Source: Prochlorococcus sp. AG-363-K07 (GTDB lineage: Bacteria > Cyanobacteriota > Cyanobacteriia > PCC-6307 > Cyanobiaceae). From it: a DNA stretch of 64,000 bases. A program made the translations under genes and the position numbers. Positions 1 to 12,470 of this stretch are shown one piece after another. The DNA is taken from positions 44,734 through 108,733 of the forward strand of contig QCFO01000004.1 in assembly GCA_003280225.1 (NCBI GenBank), in the 5' to 3' direction. Positions within the stretch are counted from its first letter, which is position 1; each line of letters opens with the position of its first letter. The notes beneath the pieces were generated by a model. The model did no database searches and had not been told where the DNA came from. It was given only the letters and a program-made list of their open reading frames with translations.

Positions 1-272
1 GAGCATTTTGCCAAGTCAGCAACCTAAAAAGGCCTTGGGATCTTGTCAGTGAACAATATTTTTGTAGCTTTGTTGACTAATAGGCTCTTCCTCTTTAGTT
101 CTAATGATTAGAGAGAGACTTGGCTTTCTTTTTCTTGCCTTCATTCCTAGAAGGCTTTCTTAGTTATTTACTCGCCAATACTTTCCTTATTAGTGATAAG
201 ATTGATGAATTTGAAAGCTCTTTCTTTGTATTTTAAACTCACGTGTAATGAAGTCATTGAAGGAAAAACTGT
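1..272. other. Intergenic leader, no gene seen
   Basis: No open frame with coding character is visible before the first methyltransferase gene. The stretch is T-rich and probably holds the end of an upstream transcript and the promoter of the next gene; I could not pick a convincing -10 element or terminator. Confidence 0.5.
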
Positions 273-1460
273 ATGGATGATTGCACTTTAAAAGTTAGTG
301 ATTTTTACGATCAATTCCCCTTCCCTCCTGATCAGTTGCAAAATGGCCCACCTCCCGGATTTAATTGGAGATGGAGTCTTCAAAATGCCTATTCTTTTTG
401 CACAGGGGTATTGCCAAAACAAAGAAATAATTCTGAGAGGTATCAAATTCTTGATGCTGGATGTGGCAGTGGAGTGAGTACTGATTATTTGGCTCATTTA
501 AATCCTGGCTCTGATATTTTGGCTATAGATATTTCCAAAAGATCACTTGCTTTGGCTAGAAAAAGACTTGAGAGATCAGGGGCCAATACTAAGTCAAATA
601 TTACATTTAGGAATGAGTCCCTTCTGGAAATTAGAGATGTAGGTTTATTTGATTATATTAATTCCGTTGGTGTTTTGCACCATCTCGAAGATCCGCTTGC
701 TGGATTAAATGCACTTGGCAATCTTCTTAGTCCCGGAGGTATTTTGCACTTATTTTTGTATGCAGAAGGAGGACGTTTTGAAATCAATAGAGTTAAGAAA
801 GCTCTGACTTATCTTGATCTAAACTATTCTTACGAGGATTTAGTTTTGACTAGAAAATTGCTTGAAGATTTGCCTAAAGGTAATCGAATCAGGAAAGATT
901 ACCAAGAGAAAAAGAAGTTTCAATGTAGCTCTGACATAGCTTTTGCTGATATGTATTTGCATCCTAAAGAGATAACGTTTAATGTTCGAAGTTTGTATCA
1001 ATTGATTGAAAAATCAAATCTTGAATTTGTGGACTTCTCGAATCCAAGTGTCTGGTCGTTGAGCAGATTGTTAAAGGGGGAGTTGTTGGATCATGTAAAA
1101 AGGTTGTCCAAGGCAGAACAGCTTGAATTAGTTGAACTTTTGGACCCTGACATTTGCCATTTTGAATTGTTTTTATCTAAAGGTTATCTGGAAAAATTTA
1201 CATGGAAGGACGATGCTGATGTGCTCGCAGCAACAGGAAAGGTCAATCCATGTATTTGGGGTTGGCCTGGAAATAGTTTGTATGACTCTGAAATGGTTCC
1301 AATTTCGGTAGATGACAATGGTTTAAAACTTCTCGCTGCTTTAGACAAAAGTCAGGGTCTGCCTTTGGGTTTATTGCCTTTGGATTGGGACCAATCACTG
1401 ATTGCTTCAACTGCAAGAGATTTGCATAAAGCACAATTGATCTTGCTTAATCCCGTTTAG
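273..1460 (+). CDS. Class I SAM-dependent methyltransferase
   Basis: This 395-residue protein should transfer a methyl group from S-adenosylmethionine to an unknown substrate. SAM-binding motif I, ILDAGCGSG, lies at about residues 59-67, followed by an acidic residue closing the second strand (AIDIS) and a motif IV-like YINSVGVLHHL. The methyltransferase fold fills the first half. The C-terminal half (about 200-395) is cyanobacteria-type sequence I cannot assign. The ATG start leads straight into a conserved-looking N-terminus (DFYDQFPFPPD). It stands immediately upstream of atp1, on the same strand, with a gap of about 50 bp. The substrate is unknown; protein or small-molecule methylation are both possible. 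Confidence 0.85.
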   Translation: MDDCTLKVSDFYDQFPFPPDQLQNGPPPGFNWRWSLQNAYSFCTGVLPKQRNNSERYQILDAGCGSGVSTDYLAHLNPGSDILAIDISKRSLALARKRLERSGANTKSNITFRNESLLEIRDVGLFDYINSVGVLHHLEDPLAGLNALGNLLSPGGILHLFLYAEGGRFEINRVKKALTYLDLNYSYEDLVLTRKLLEDLPKGNRIRKDYQEKKKFQCSSDIAFADMYLHPKEITFNVRSLYQLIEKSNLEFVDFSNPSVWSLSRLLKGELLDHVKRLSKAEQLELVELLDPDICHFELFLSKGYLEKFTWKDDADVLAATGKVNPCIWGWPGNSLYDSEMVPISVDDNGLKLLAALDKSQGLPLGLLPLDWDQSLIASTARDLHKAQLILLNPV

Positions 1461-1513
1461 GTTTCAACTGCATGATAGATTCCGCGGGCCTTAAGTAGAG
1501 AGCCTCGGAGCGC

Positions 1514-1996
1514 TTGCTGGCATCCCCGCAGCTCCAGTCTGATAACGAACCTCCTAAGGGAGGTCATCTCAATCTGGAAAAAAATGTGGATTCCTGTAAA
1601 AGCAAAGAGAGCGATCTTAATTCTGGCTTTTCAGCTGAATTAGTTCAGCAGTCAACTGAAGAATATGTGCAGCTTCAGCAGCGCATATTTAGGGCTACCT
1701 TCTTCGTTATCTCAATTGTGGTAACGATCACTGCCTTTCTTTTTAGCTTCCAATTCTCTATCAATATTTTGGTGGGGGCATTGGCAGGTGTTATCTATTT
1801 GCGATTACTAGCTCGTAGTATTGGACAACTTGGCAGAGAATCAAACTCTGTAAGCAAGATTCAGTTACTTGTTCCTGTTGTACTTGTGCTAGCAGTTTCA
1901 AAACTGCCTCAGCTTGAGTTACTGCCGGTTTTGTTGGGTTTTCTTCTTTACAAACCAGCAATTATTTTTCAGGTCTTCTTTGATTCAAGGGCTTAA
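1514..1996 (+). CDS. atp1: ATP synthase protein I (Atp1/AtpI-like)
   Basis: This small membrane protein stands at the head of cyanobacterial ATP synthase operons and is thought to help assemble the c-ring. It has about 160 residues with a hydrophilic, poorly conserved N-terminus and four hydrophobic segments between about residues 58 and 155. Position directly before atpB and on the same strand fits the family. The only start that keeps the full hydrophilic head is TTG at 1514; an ATG further in would remove most of it, so the true start is uncertain. A hairpin terminator or attenuator follows before atpB. Confidence 0.8.
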   Translation: MLASPQLQSDNEPPKGGHLNLEKNVDSCKSKESDLNSGFSAELVQQSTEEYVQLQQRIFRATFFVISIVVTITAFLFSFQFSINILVGALAGVIYLRLLARSIGQLGRESNSVSKIQLLVPVVLVLAVSKLPQLELLPVLLGFLLYKPAIIFQVFFDSRA

Positions 1997-2015
1997 TGCC
2001 CGAGCTTGAATCAAT

Positions 2016-2040
2016 GCCAATAGCCTTATTGGCTTTTTTT
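2016..2040 (+). terminator. Hairpin with T-tract between atp1 and atpB
   Basis: A 7-bp perfect stem GCCAATA/TATTGGC with a four-base loop is followed by seven T residues. It has the form of an intrinsic terminator and lies inside the presumed atp operon, so it may partly uncouple atp1 from the structural genes. Confidence 0.7.
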
Positions 2041-2078
2041 AATCCCGTCGCAATTGGCGACACCGACTTCAATCCCTA

Positions 2079-2804
2079 ATGGGTTCTTTGCCTTTTTTTC
2101 TTCCTTTTGCTGAATTGGAGGTGGGTCAACACCTCTACTGGCAATTAGGGAATCTAAGAATTCACGGCCAGGTGTTTATGACCTCCTGGATTGTGATAGG
2201 TGCATTGCTTGTGTTTGTTATTGCAGGCACAAAGAAGATGGAGCGAGATCCTCGCGGTTTGCAGAACTTGTTGGAGTTCTTGTGGGATTACATACGCGAT
2301 TTGGCTAGGACTCAAATTGGGGAAAAGGTCTATCGAGATTGGATGCCATTTATTGGCACGCTGTTCTTGTTCATCTTTGTGAGCAACTGGGGTGGAGCTT
2401 TAGTTCCATGGAGATTGATTCATTTGCCGAGTGGTGAACTTGGTGCCCCAACTGCTGATATCAACACAACTGTTGCTCTTGCATTATTGGTCTCACTTTC
2501 ATACTTCTATGCGGGTTTGAGCAATAAGGGATTGCGTTACTTCGAGTATTACGTGCACCCAACCCCGATAATGCTTCCTTTCAAAATTGTTGAGGACTTT
2601 ACGAAGCCTTTATCACTTTCCTTTCGTTTGTTTGGAAACATCCTTGCAGATGAATTGGTAGTCGCTGTTTTGGTCTTCCTTGTTCCTTTAGTCCTGCCTG
2701 TCCCAGTGATGTTCCTCGGTCTCTTTACTAGTGCTATCCAAGCGTTGATCTTTGCAACTCTTGCGGCTTATTACATCGGTGAAGCCGTAGAAGAACATCA
2801 TTAA
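2079..2804 (+). CDS. atpB: ATP synthase Fo subunit a
   Basis: Subunit a forms the two proton half-channels beside the c-ring in the thylakoid membrane. The protein has 241 residues, the usual cyanobacterial length, with five or six membrane segments. The signature helix [13 protein letters not shown] carries the essential arginine, and the C-terminal [12 protein letters not shown] matches the family. It is followed by atpE, as in other cyanobacteria. The gene is called atpI in some chloroplast-style nomenclatures. Confidence 0.97.
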   Translation: MGSLPFFLPFAELEVGQHLYWQLGNLRIHGQVFMTSWIVIGALLVFVIAGTKKMERDPRGLQNLLEFLWDYIRDLARTQIGEKVYRDWMPFIGTLFLFIFVSNWGGALVPWRLIHLPSGELGAPTADINTTVALALLVSLSYFYAGLSNKGLRYFEYYVHPTPIMLPFKIVEDFTKPLSLSFRLFGNILADELVVAVLVFLVPLVLPVPVMFLGLFTSAIQALIFATLAAYYIGEAVEEHH

Positions 2805-2886
2805 GAAATTATTTGCCAGTCTTAACTTGATTTTTCTGGCAAACCCCTTGCGGTTAGGTCTGATTTTATCTAGGCCCATCTCATGA

Positions 2887-3219
<333 letters not shown>

Positions 3220-3371
3220 TAGACGGAAACTTTAAGAGTTTGAATCTGACCATATCTTTCACAAAAACAATTGATGTGGTCAGAAATCTGTCTCAAGTGG
3301 GTTTTAAATTCAATTCACTTTTAAGTTTTTTTTAATTTGCTGCTTGCTTTGCTCGCTCGCACTTTTGTCAA

Positions 3372-3833
3372 ATGACCAGCATGTTTCTCTTTGGCGCCAC
3401 TGAAGGAGGTCTTTTTGACTTCGATGCAACTCTTCCGCTGATGGCGGTTCAAGTTGTGCTTCTCACCTTTATCCTGAATGCTCTTTTCTTCAAACCTGTT
3501 GGCAAGGTTGTTGAAGAAAGAGAGGGCTTCATTTCAACTACTAGGGCTGATGCCAAGAAAAAATTAGCTGAAGTAGAAAGACTTGAGTCTTCATTAAGGG
3601 ATCAGTTGAAGGAGGCTCGACAAGCTGCTCAACATGTCATAAGCGAGGCGGAGCAAGACTCCGACAAGCTTTATAGAGAAGCTCTTGCTTTAGCAACTAC
3701 TGAGGCAAATGCTTCCAGGGAAGCAGCACGGCGTGAGATTGATTCCCAAAAGGAATCGGCACTTAATCAGATCAAATCTGATGCCAGCACGTTGGGTGAT
3801 TTGATTGTCGAACGATTATTAGCTGCACAATGA
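3372..3833 (+). CDS. atpF2: ATP synthase Fo subunit b-prime
   Basis: The b-prime subunit pairs with subunit b as the peripheral stalk in photosynthetic organisms. The 153-residue protein has one N-terminal membrane helix (about 22-45) and a long charged, Ala/Glu/Lys-rich coiled coil. The stop overlaps the next start (3830-3833, ATGA), so translation is probably coupled to atpF. It is named atpG in some cyanobacterial schemes. The duplicated b-type subunit is a good marker of a cyanobacterium here. Confidence 0.95.
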   Translation: MTSMFLFGATEGGLFDFDATLPLMAVQVVLLTFILNALFFKPVGKVVEEREGFISTTRADAKKKLAEVERLESSLRDQLKEARQAAQHVISEAEQDSDKLYREALALATTEANASREAARREIDSQKESALNQIKSDASTLGDLIVERLLAAQ

Positions 3834-4341
3834 CTTCAATGATGCTTGCCACTGAGGGCTTTGGCCTGAACCTCGATTTATTTGAGACCAACATTCTCAA
3901 CTTGGCTGTTGTTATTTTTGGTCTTTATAAATTCCTTCCAGGCTTCTTAGGATCAATGCTTGAGCGTAGGCGCTCAGCGATTCTTTCCGACCTTAAGGAT
4001 GCAGAAGAACGACTTTTGGAAGCTGAAAGGTCTTTATCAATAGCAAAAGAAGAACTAGCTTCCGCAGAAGAAAAAGCTTCTCAGATCAGGAAGGATTGCA
4101 AAACTCGTGCGGAAGCTATTCGTTTAGAAACTGAAAAACGTACGGTTGAAGAAATGGCTCGTATTAAGCAAGGAGCTGCTTCTGATCTAAATGCTGAGGC
4201 TTCTAGAGTTAGTGCTCAGTTAAGACGAGAAGCGGCTCTTTTGGCTATAGACAAAGCTCTTGCCACTCTTCCCGGAAAACTTGATAAAGGTGCTCAAGAA
4301 AAGTATTTGAGCCAAACAATTAAAAATATGGGGACAGACTG

Positions 4342-4342
<1 letters not shown>
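3830..4342 (+). CDS. atpF: ATP synthase Fo subunit b
   Basis: This is the second peripheral-stalk subunit. The 170-residue protein has an N-terminal membrane helix (about residues 18-42, [19 protein letters not shown]) and a long heptad-rich stalk. It overlaps atpF2 by four bases upstream and atpH by one base downstream, so three stalk genes are translationally linked. Confidence 0.96.
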
Positions 4343-6463
<2,121 letters not shown>

Positions 6464-6494
6464 TCCTTTTTGGTTACTTAGGAGCAGATTTTCT

Positions 6495-7445
6495 ATGGCG
6501 AACCTTAAGGACATCCGAGACAGAATTGTTTCTGTTAAGAACACTCGGAAAATCACCGAGGCAATGAGGCTTGTTGCAGCTGCAAAAGTTCGCAGGGCGC
6601 AGGATCAAGTGTTACGAAGCCGACCTTTTGCAGATCGGCTTGCGCGTGTTTTGGAGAACATTCAATCTCGTATTCGTTTTGAGGCTGCTGACGCACCATT
6701 GTTAAAGACTAGAGATGTCAAAGCCATTACTTTGCTGTCTGTTACAGGAGATAGGGGGTTATGTGGTGGTTACAATTCCAATATCATTAAGAGAACTGAA
6801 CAACGTTATCTTGAGCTACAGGATCAAGGTTTCCAGCCAGATCTAGTCTTGATCGGTAAAAAAGCGATTACCTATTTTGGTAACAGGTCTAGTCAGTTCA
6901 AAATACGTGCAACCTTTAAAGAGCTTGAGCAAGTTCCGACTTCTGAAGACGCAGAATCAATTACAAATGAGGTTTTGGCTGAATTCCTTTCTGAAAGTAC
7001 TGATCGAGTAGAGGTTATATTTACCAAATTCATTAATTTGGTGAGCTGTAATCCAGTCGTTCAAACTCTATTACCTCTTGATCCTCAGGGAATTGCGGAA
7101 CCTGATGATGAGATCTTTAGATTAACTACTAAAGATAGTCGTTTGACTATTGAAAAAGGTTCTGGTCCAGAAAATCAGCAGCCTTCTCTACCCTCTGACA
7201 TTGTTTTTGAGCAGAGCCCTGAGCAACTTCTGAATGCTCTCCTCCCGTTGTATTTGCAAAATCAATTGTTGCGTGCATTACAGGAATCTGCGGCCTCTGA
7301 ATTGGCAAGCCGGATGACTGCTATGAATAATGCAAGTGATAATGCAAAAGAATTAGCTAAGACCTTAACATTGGATTACAACAAAGCCCGTCAGGCTGCT
7401 ATTACTCAAGAGATCCTTGAGGTTGTAGGTGGTGCATGTGCCTGA
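6495..7445 (+). CDS. atpG: ATP synthase F1 subunit gamma
   Basis: Gamma is the rotating central shaft. The 316-residue protein has the conserved start [20 protein letters not shown] and a C-terminal helix with [17 protein letters not shown] cyanobacterial insertion lies around residues 195-225. It is the last gene of the cluster and is followed by a very strong hairpin. It is called atpC in plastid nomenclature. Confidence 0.97.
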   Translation: MANLKDIRDRIVSVKNTRKITEAMRLVAAAKVRRAQDQVLRSRPFADRLARVLENIQSRIRFEAADAPLLKTRDVKAITLLSVTGDRGLCGGYNSNIIKRTEQRYLELQDQGFQPDLVLIGKKAITYFGNRSSQFKIRATFKELEQVPTSEDAESITNEVLAEFLSESTDRVEVIFTKFINLVSCNPVVQTLLPLDPQGIAEPDDEIFRLTTKDSRLTIEKGSGPENQQPSLPSDIVFEQSPEQLLNALLPLYLQNQLLRALQESAASELASRMTAMNNASDNAKELAKTLTLDYNKARQAAITQEILEVVGGACA

Positions 7446-7488
7446 TCAAAGAACTTTAGATAGGTAGACTTAGTAAAACAGAATATTT

Positions 7489-7537
7489 AACTTACCTTAT
7501 TTAGTTTCTACTAATTAGAAACTAAATAAGGTAAGTT
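7489..7537 (+). terminator. 22-bp perfect hairpin ending the atp operon
   Basis: Arms at 7489-7510 and 7516-7537 are perfectly complementary over 22 bp with the five-base loop CTAAT, followed by TTTT. It is unusually long for an intrinsic terminator and AT-rich; it could also protect the mRNA 3' end. Confidence 0.8.
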
Positions 7538-7589
7538 TTGGTGGCATTTAAAATGTCGACTTGCCAAAAAAAATCTGTGCACTTACTGA

Positions 7590-7796
7590 GTGTCAAACAG
7601 CATGAGGTTGAAATTAGTTGAGCTTCATCTAACCTGGCCTCCCGAGATACCACTTACCTCTCTGAGGCTTTGGATTAAGGATCACCTATGCGAGTATGGA
7701 GACCCATTGCGCTGGGCAATTACTTCAGTTAGAGCCAGTTCGACTAATTGTTCTGTTCGAGAATTAACAATTGAAGCAGTTGTAATGATTATTTGA
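7590..7796 (+). CDS. Small conserved-looking hypothetical protein
   Basis: This 64-68 residue protein contains LHLTWPPEIPLTSLRLWI and GDPLRWAITSV, well-formed amphipathic sequence that reads as coding. I believe such proteins occur in marine picocyanobacteria but know no function. The GTG at 7590 gives 68 residues; the internal ATG at 7602 gives 64 and may be the real start. It lies between the atp terminator and the DUF3326 gene, same strand. Confidence 0.6.
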   Translation: MSNSMRLKLVELHLTWPPEIPLTSLRLWIKDHLCEYGDPLRWAITSVRASSTNCSVRELTIEAVVMII

Positions 7797-7850
7797 GAAT
7801 TAGATTAGGAAGACGATGGTAATTTCCAGCTCTATTTTATTTGTTTTTCT

Positions 7851-8927
7851 TTGCCTCCAGAACTACCTACAATTTTAATTATTCCAACCGGCATTGGCTG
7901 TTCAGTTGGCGGTTTCGCAGGAGATGCAATCCCTGCTGCACGAGCCTTGGCTGCGGCATCTGGATGTTTGATCACTCATCCAAATGTAATGAATGGTGCC
8001 TCGCTTTTTTGGAATGATTCTCGAATTCACTATGTGGAAGGCTACGGATTGGATCGTTTTGCTATAGGGGAAGTTCTTTTGCGACCTGTTAGACAACAGA
8101 AAATTGGCTTGTTGTTGGATGCAGGTATTGAGAGTGAGCTTCGCGAAAGGCATTTACACGTTGCACAAGCCTGTAAGGCAACTTTGGGATTGAATATTGG
8201 GCCGATAGAAATGACTGAGATACCCATAGAAATAAACTTGAATTTGGGGAGTAGTGGATCCAGTTGGGGCTCATTGCTTACGCCAGAGGTATTGCTGAAA
8301 GCTGGCGAGAACTTGAAAAGTGCTGGTGCTACTGCAATCGCAATAGTGACTCGTTTCCCTGATGATTCTGCAGAACTGCAGGCTTATCGACAAGGTGAAG
8401 GCGTTGATGCATTGGCGGGAGCAGAGGCTGTGATCAGTCATTTATTAGTAAGAAATTTATGTATTCCATGTGCTCATGCACCTGCTGTATCTGGATTACC
8501 TTTAGAGCCTTTCTTGGACTCAAGGGCTGCTGCTGAGGAGCTTGGACATACTTTTCTTCCTTGTGTATTCGTGGGCTTAAGTAGAGCACCTGACCTTTTG
8601 CTAGTTAAGAAAGAATATTCCTTAGAAGACTTCTCAGGGCAACGATTGCTTCATATTGATCAGGTAGGTGCTGTGGTTGTTCCTCAAGGTGCCTTGGGTG
8701 GTGAGGCGATTTTGTCCTGTATTGAAAGAGGTAAACCAGTTATTTTAGTTGAGAATCCTAGCGTTTTGAATGTCACGTCTACTGCTCTAGGTATTAATCA
8801 GAGTCTGTTGGATAATAATGCCAATGTGATCAATGCTTGTAACTATGTCGAGGCTGCGGGGTTAATCACGCTTTTGCGAGAAGGTATTAGTCTTGATTCT
8901 TTGTATAGACCCATTTCAGGAATTTGA
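7851..8927 (+). CDS. DUF3326 family protein
   Basis: This 358-residue protein of a cyanobacterial and plant family has no settled biochemical role. It opens with PTILIIPTGIGCSVGGFAGD and continues with the conserved ITHPNVMNGASLFW, both typical of the family. Glycine-rich stretches (VGAVVVPQGALGGEAIL) suggest a Rossmann-like fold. No transmembrane segment or signal peptide is evident. The start is TTG at 7851; no ATG allows the conserved N-terminus. It converges on the ald gene with only 11 bp between stops. Confidence 0.85.
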   Translation: MPPELPTILIIPTGIGCSVGGFAGDAIPAARALAAASGCLITHPNVMNGASLFWNDSRIHYVEGYGLDRFAIGEVLLRPVRQQKIGLLLDAGIESELRERHLHVAQACKATLGLNIGPIEMTEIPIEINLNLGSSGSSWGSLLTPEVLLKAGENLKSAGATAIAIVTRFPDDSAELQAYRQGEGVDALAGAEAVISHLLVRNLCIPCAHAPAVSGLPLEPFLDSRAAAEELGHTFLPCVFVGLSRAPDLLLVKKEYSLEDFSGQRLLHIDQVGAVVVPQGALGGEAILSCIERGKPVILVENPSVLNVTSTALGINQSLLDNNANVINACNYVEAAGLITLLREGISLDSLYRPISGI

Positions 8928-8938
8928 GACTTTCCCAG

Positions 8939-10051
8939 TTAGCGCAGGCATGCCATTGGATGTCTTAGTTGTATGTTCAGGGCTTTTGCGACGCCAGGAT
9001 GACAGACAGAACCTCGGACTGTGTTTAACCCTGAGACTAGTTCAGGCCTTTCAGTGACTGCCTCTTCAAGTCCTCTACCTGCTATCCCCAGAATATAAGG
9101 AAGCGTCACACTTACTAATGCTTCAGTCGAGGTAAAAGGGACCGCACCAGGCATGTTGCCAACAGCATAGTGTTGTACTCCATGAATACTCATAGTCGGA
9201 TTTGTATGAGTTGTTTCTCTACTTGTTTCGACACAACCTCCCTGATCAATCGCAACATCAACTATCACTGAATTTAGCTTCATTTGCTTGACCATCTGCT
9301 CTGTTACTAGGGTTGGGGCACGTCCACCTGGTGTGAGAACCGCACCGATGAGAAGATCTGCAGTTGGGATAAGTCGTTCCAATAATCCTCGACTACTTAC
9401 AACACTCATTAATCTGCCCTTACGGCGCGCTTCAAGATTGCGGAGTCGTTCAGGGGACCTATCTAAGAGCAATACTTCTGCATCCATGCCAGCAGCAAGT
9501 CTTGCTGCATTCCATCCCACAGTACCTGCTCCAAGGACAATGACTCTTGCTGGTCTAACGCCGGTGCAGCCTCCTATTAGAACTCCACTACCTCCATGAG
9601 GACGTTCAAGTAAATGTGCACCAACTTGTGCGGCTAGTCGACCTGCGATTTCACTCATAGGTGCAAGTAAAGGTAAGCTTCCGTTTTCCATTTGAACAGT
9701 TTCATAGCCAACTCCTGTTGTCCCAGCAGCAATTAGGGCTTTGCCTACTTTTGGATATGCAGCAAGATGTAAATAAGTGAATATCACCATATCTTTTCTT
9801 AGGAATTGAAACTCCTCTTCTTGAGGCTCTTTTACTTTCACAATGAGATGAGCTCCCCACGCCTCTTGTCGACTAACGATTTTTGCACCAGCTTTAGCAA
9901 AGGCATCATCATGAATTCCTGCTCCAGCTCCTGCTCCAGATTGAACGCGGACTTCTAACCCTTGAATTACGAGCTCTCTTGCAGCATCTGGTGTAAGCGC
10001 TACACGTAGTTCATCAGCTTTGATCTCGGTCGGGACACCAATGCTTGCCAT
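8939..10051 (-). CDS. ald: Alanine dehydrogenase
   Basis: The enzyme catalyses NAD-dependent oxidative deamination of L-alanine to pyruvate and ammonium. The N-terminus MASIGVPTEIKADELRVAL is the family signature, and the Rossmann nucleotide site is VIVLGAGTVGWNAARLA. The usual C-terminal region LPYILGIAGRGLEEA is present. The frame is open to an ATG at 10078, but the ATG at 10051 fits the family N-terminus, giving about 370 residues. It may help nitrogen recycling. Confidence 0.95.
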   Translation of the reverse strand: MASIGVPTEIKADELRVALTPDAARELVIQGLEVRVQSGAGAGAGIHDDAFAKAGAKIVSRQEAWGAHLIVKVKEPQEEEFQFLRKDMVIFTYLHLAAYPKVGKALIAAGTTGVGYETVQMENGSLPLLAPMSEIAGRLAAQVGAHLLERPHGGSGVLIGGCTGVRPARVIVLGAGTVGWNAARLAAGMDAEVLLLDRSPERLRNLEARRKGRLMSVVSSRGLLERLIPTADLLIGAVLTPGGRAPTLVTEQMVKQMKLNSVIVDVAIDQGGCVETSRETTHTNPTMSIHGVQHYAVGNMPGAVPFTSTEALVSVTLPYILGIAGRGLEEAVTERPELVSGLNTVRGSVCHPGVAKALNIQLRHPMACLR

Positions 10052-10140
10052 CGGAGTAGAGAGGACTGAGGACCGCATGGATAGCTGGAATTTCTTTTAG
10101 GTTGCATGTAGATGGCCAGGCTTGCCAGCTTTTGTTTCCA

Positions 10141-11835
10141 TCATTTAGCAGCAATAGGTACTCTCCATCCACTGCCAAATGCCTGATTACTTACTTTTAA
10201 CAAGGGTGGAGCTTGACGCCTTTTGAATTCTGCTTTTTTTATAAGTGTCTCAATTTGTTTAACTAAAGCCTCATCCTGGCCTGATTTGATAAGTCCTTCT
10301 GGACTGCATTTGTCTTCGATCAAAGCTTGAAGGATAGGATCTAGAATTGCATAATCCGGTAAAGAATCGGTATCCATTTGGTTAGGCCTTAATTCGGCAC
10401 TAGGAGCCTTGTTGATGATTTCGTTCCCTATTAATGCACCACTGATAGGAAGGTTGCAATCTGATCGACTAGAGCCGGCTTCATCGCTATCAATCCATCT
10501 ACATAAGTCAAATACACAGGTTTTATATAAATCACCGATAACAGATAGACCACCATTCATATCCCCATAAAGAGTGCAGTAACCAACTGCGAGTTCAGAC
10601 TTGTTACCTGTAGAGAGCAGTAAATGTCCTTGTTGATTGGCTAAAGCCATTAAAATAGTTCCACGTATTCGAGATTGTAAATTTTCAGCTGCAATACCTT
10701 CTAATGGTCTACTAAGAGGAACCTTTAAAGCCGAATCAAAGGTTTTCATTAGCTCTTTGATTGCAATAGTGTGAGTCTTTATTCCAAGACGCTTTGCAAG
10801 TTCAAGAGCATCTTTAACTGAATGGTCTGAGCTCCAAGGAGATGGCATGAGAACAGCAAGAACCGCTTCTGGGCCTAAAGCAGCAGTTGCAATTGTCGTT
10901 ACCAAAGCAGAATCTATACCACCACTTAGGCCTATAATTGCTGATGAGAAGCCACATTTTCTAGCATAATCTCGTACACCAAGAGTTAATGCTTCGAAGA
11001 GCTCTTCTTTTTGATTGCATAATGAACTATTAGTTGTGAACGTAGATTGCTTAAACTCCCAATATGCTATTGACTCGTGACACAGTGGCATTCGCAAAGC
11101 TACTTCAGAATTGGAATTGATTATGAAACTGGATCCATCAAATATGAGTTCGTCATTTCCACCTATTTGATTGAGGTATATGACCGGACAGTTAAGCCTT
11201 TTTGCCGCTTTTATGGCCAATGCTTCACGTATAGATGATTTGTTTTGACTAAAGGGAGATGCTGAAAAATTAATCAACAGATCTATTGGATGAGATTCGA
11301 GTTCTTTAATGGGGTCTGGTCCTGCAGTTCGATAATTTTGCAGACTGTCTTCTACCCATAGATCTTCGCAAATTGTTAACCCTAGATCCCAGTTTGTATG
11401 ATCGATTTTTAGTGTTAAGGTTGAAATATCTTCAGAGGGACGGAAGTATCTTTTTTCATCAAAGACGTCGTAGGAAGGGAGTAATTGCTTGCGTGCTACA
11501 ACTTTCCAGGAGTTATTCTCGACGAACACCATTGAATTGAAGAGATTTGGTAGTTGAGTATCGTGAATTAACTCAGCTATCCCTATAAAAACTCCGATAT
11601 TTAAATTTTCCAAGTAAAGCTTTTGAGCAATTGTATCGAGGATTTTGGTTTGGAGGTCAAATAACCGTGAATTTAATAAAAGGTCTCTTGGGGGGTAGCC
11701 CCACAGCGATAGTTCTGGTGTAAGGAGGAAATTTGCATTTTTGGTGCTTGCTTTTTGGCAGGCTGCAAAAATCAGTTCGGCATTTCCGCTTAGGTCACCA
11801 ACTAATGGATTTAATTGTGCGAGTGCGATTTTCAT
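10141..11835 (-). CDS. nadE: Glutamine-dependent NAD+ synthetase
   Basis: This protein makes NAD from nicotinate adenine dinucleotide, ATP and glutamine. The 564-residue protein has an N-terminal nitrilase/glutaminase domain (start MKIALAQLNPLVGDL; catalytic Cys in LTICEDLW) and a C-terminal synthetase domain with the P-loop GLSGGIDSA and ELRPNQ near the end. It overlaps nadD by four bases, so consecutive steps of NAD synthesis are encoded together. Confidence 0.97.
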   Translation of the reverse strand: MKIALAQLNPLVGDLSGNAELIFAACQKASTKNANFLLTPELSLWGYPPRDLLLNSRLFDLQTKILDTIAQKLYLENLNIGVFIGIAELIHDTQLPNLFNSMVFVENNSWKVVARKQLLPSYDVFDEKRYFRPSEDISTLTLKIDHTNWDLGLTICEDLWVEDSLQNYRTAGPDPIKELESHPIDLLINFSASPFSQNKSSIREALAIKAAKRLNCPVIYLNQIGGNDELIFDGSSFIINSNSEVALRMPLCHESIAYWEFKQSTFTTNSSLCNQKEELFEALTLGVRDYARKCGFSSAIIGLSGGIDSALVTTIATAALGPEAVLAVLMPSPWSSDHSVKDALELAKRLGIKTHTIAIKELMKTFDSALKVPLSRPLEGIAAENLQSRIRGTILMALANQQGHLLLSTGNKSELAVGYCTLYGDMNGGLSVIGDLYKTCVFDLCRWIDSDEAGSSRSDCNLPISGALIGNEIINKAPSAELRPNQMDTDSLPDYAILDPILQALIEDKCSPEGLIKSGQDEALVKQIETLIKKAEFKRRQAPPLLKVSNQAFGSGWRVPIAAK

Positions 11836-12470
11836 TTTGGAATTTGCTTTAGGCCGTAGAGATTTTTCTCGAAAATAATTGGTAAAATAGATTTTGGAAT
11901 TTGCGAAGGGTCTGGTTTAGTGCGAATTAGTGAGCTTGAGATTTCTGGAATTGTTAACGGGAGTAAATCTACTTTTCCCCCTAAAGACTTAAGAGTGTTT
12001 AGGTGATTTTCATTAATAGGCCATCCAGTACGGGGAGCGATTCCGATACGAGCTTTTTCTAAAACCAGCTTAGGCTTCTCCCAAGTCGGTATCTGTTCAG
12101 ATAAGTCACTCCCGATAACAAAAATCAACTGTTCCTCTGGCCATATCGTGGAAGCCTTCTCTAGGGTTGTAATTGTCCAAGGGCTGCTTAGCTCTTGGAT
12201 CAGTTCTAGACGTTCATCATCTATATCATTGACCAATGCGTTGAGGAGTTGATATCGGTTTTTTAGTGAGGTCCCGTGCTTTTTGCAAGGATTATTACTA
12301 GCCCATGTCACCACTCTTGGAAAGATTGTCAGCAACCCTTTTAAAAGAGCTTCGTGCCCGTAAGTTGGTGGGTCTGCGCTTGTGCCTAATAGAGCAATAG
12401 TCCCGCTGCTTGAGTTCACGGAAGAAGTAATTTTAGTTGTTGGGTGTTTTTCTCGCTTGAGTACTTCCAT
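11832..12470 (-). CDS. nadD: Nicotinate-nucleotide adenylyltransferase
   Basis: The enzyme converts nicotinate mononucleotide to the dinucleotide that NadE amidates. The nucleotidyltransferase motif is LLGTSADPPTYGHEALL (a variant of GxFDPxHxGH), and ISSSLIRTK is the second motif. The ATG at 12470 gives 212 residues and overlaps the upstream GTPase by about 55 bp; a start nearer the conserved strand (SSGTIALLG) is possible. It forms a tight pair with nadE. Confidence 0.92.
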   Translation of the reverse strand: MEVLKREKHPTTKITSSVNSSSGTIALLGTSADPPTYGHEALLKGLLTIFPRVVTWASNNPCKKHGTSLKNRYQLLNALVNDIDDERLELIQELSSPWTITTLEKASTIWPEEQLIFVIGSDLSEQIPTWEKPKLVLEKARIGIAPRTGWPINENHLNTLKSLGGKVDLLPLTIPEISSSLIRTKPDPSQIPKSILPIIFEKNLYGLKQIPK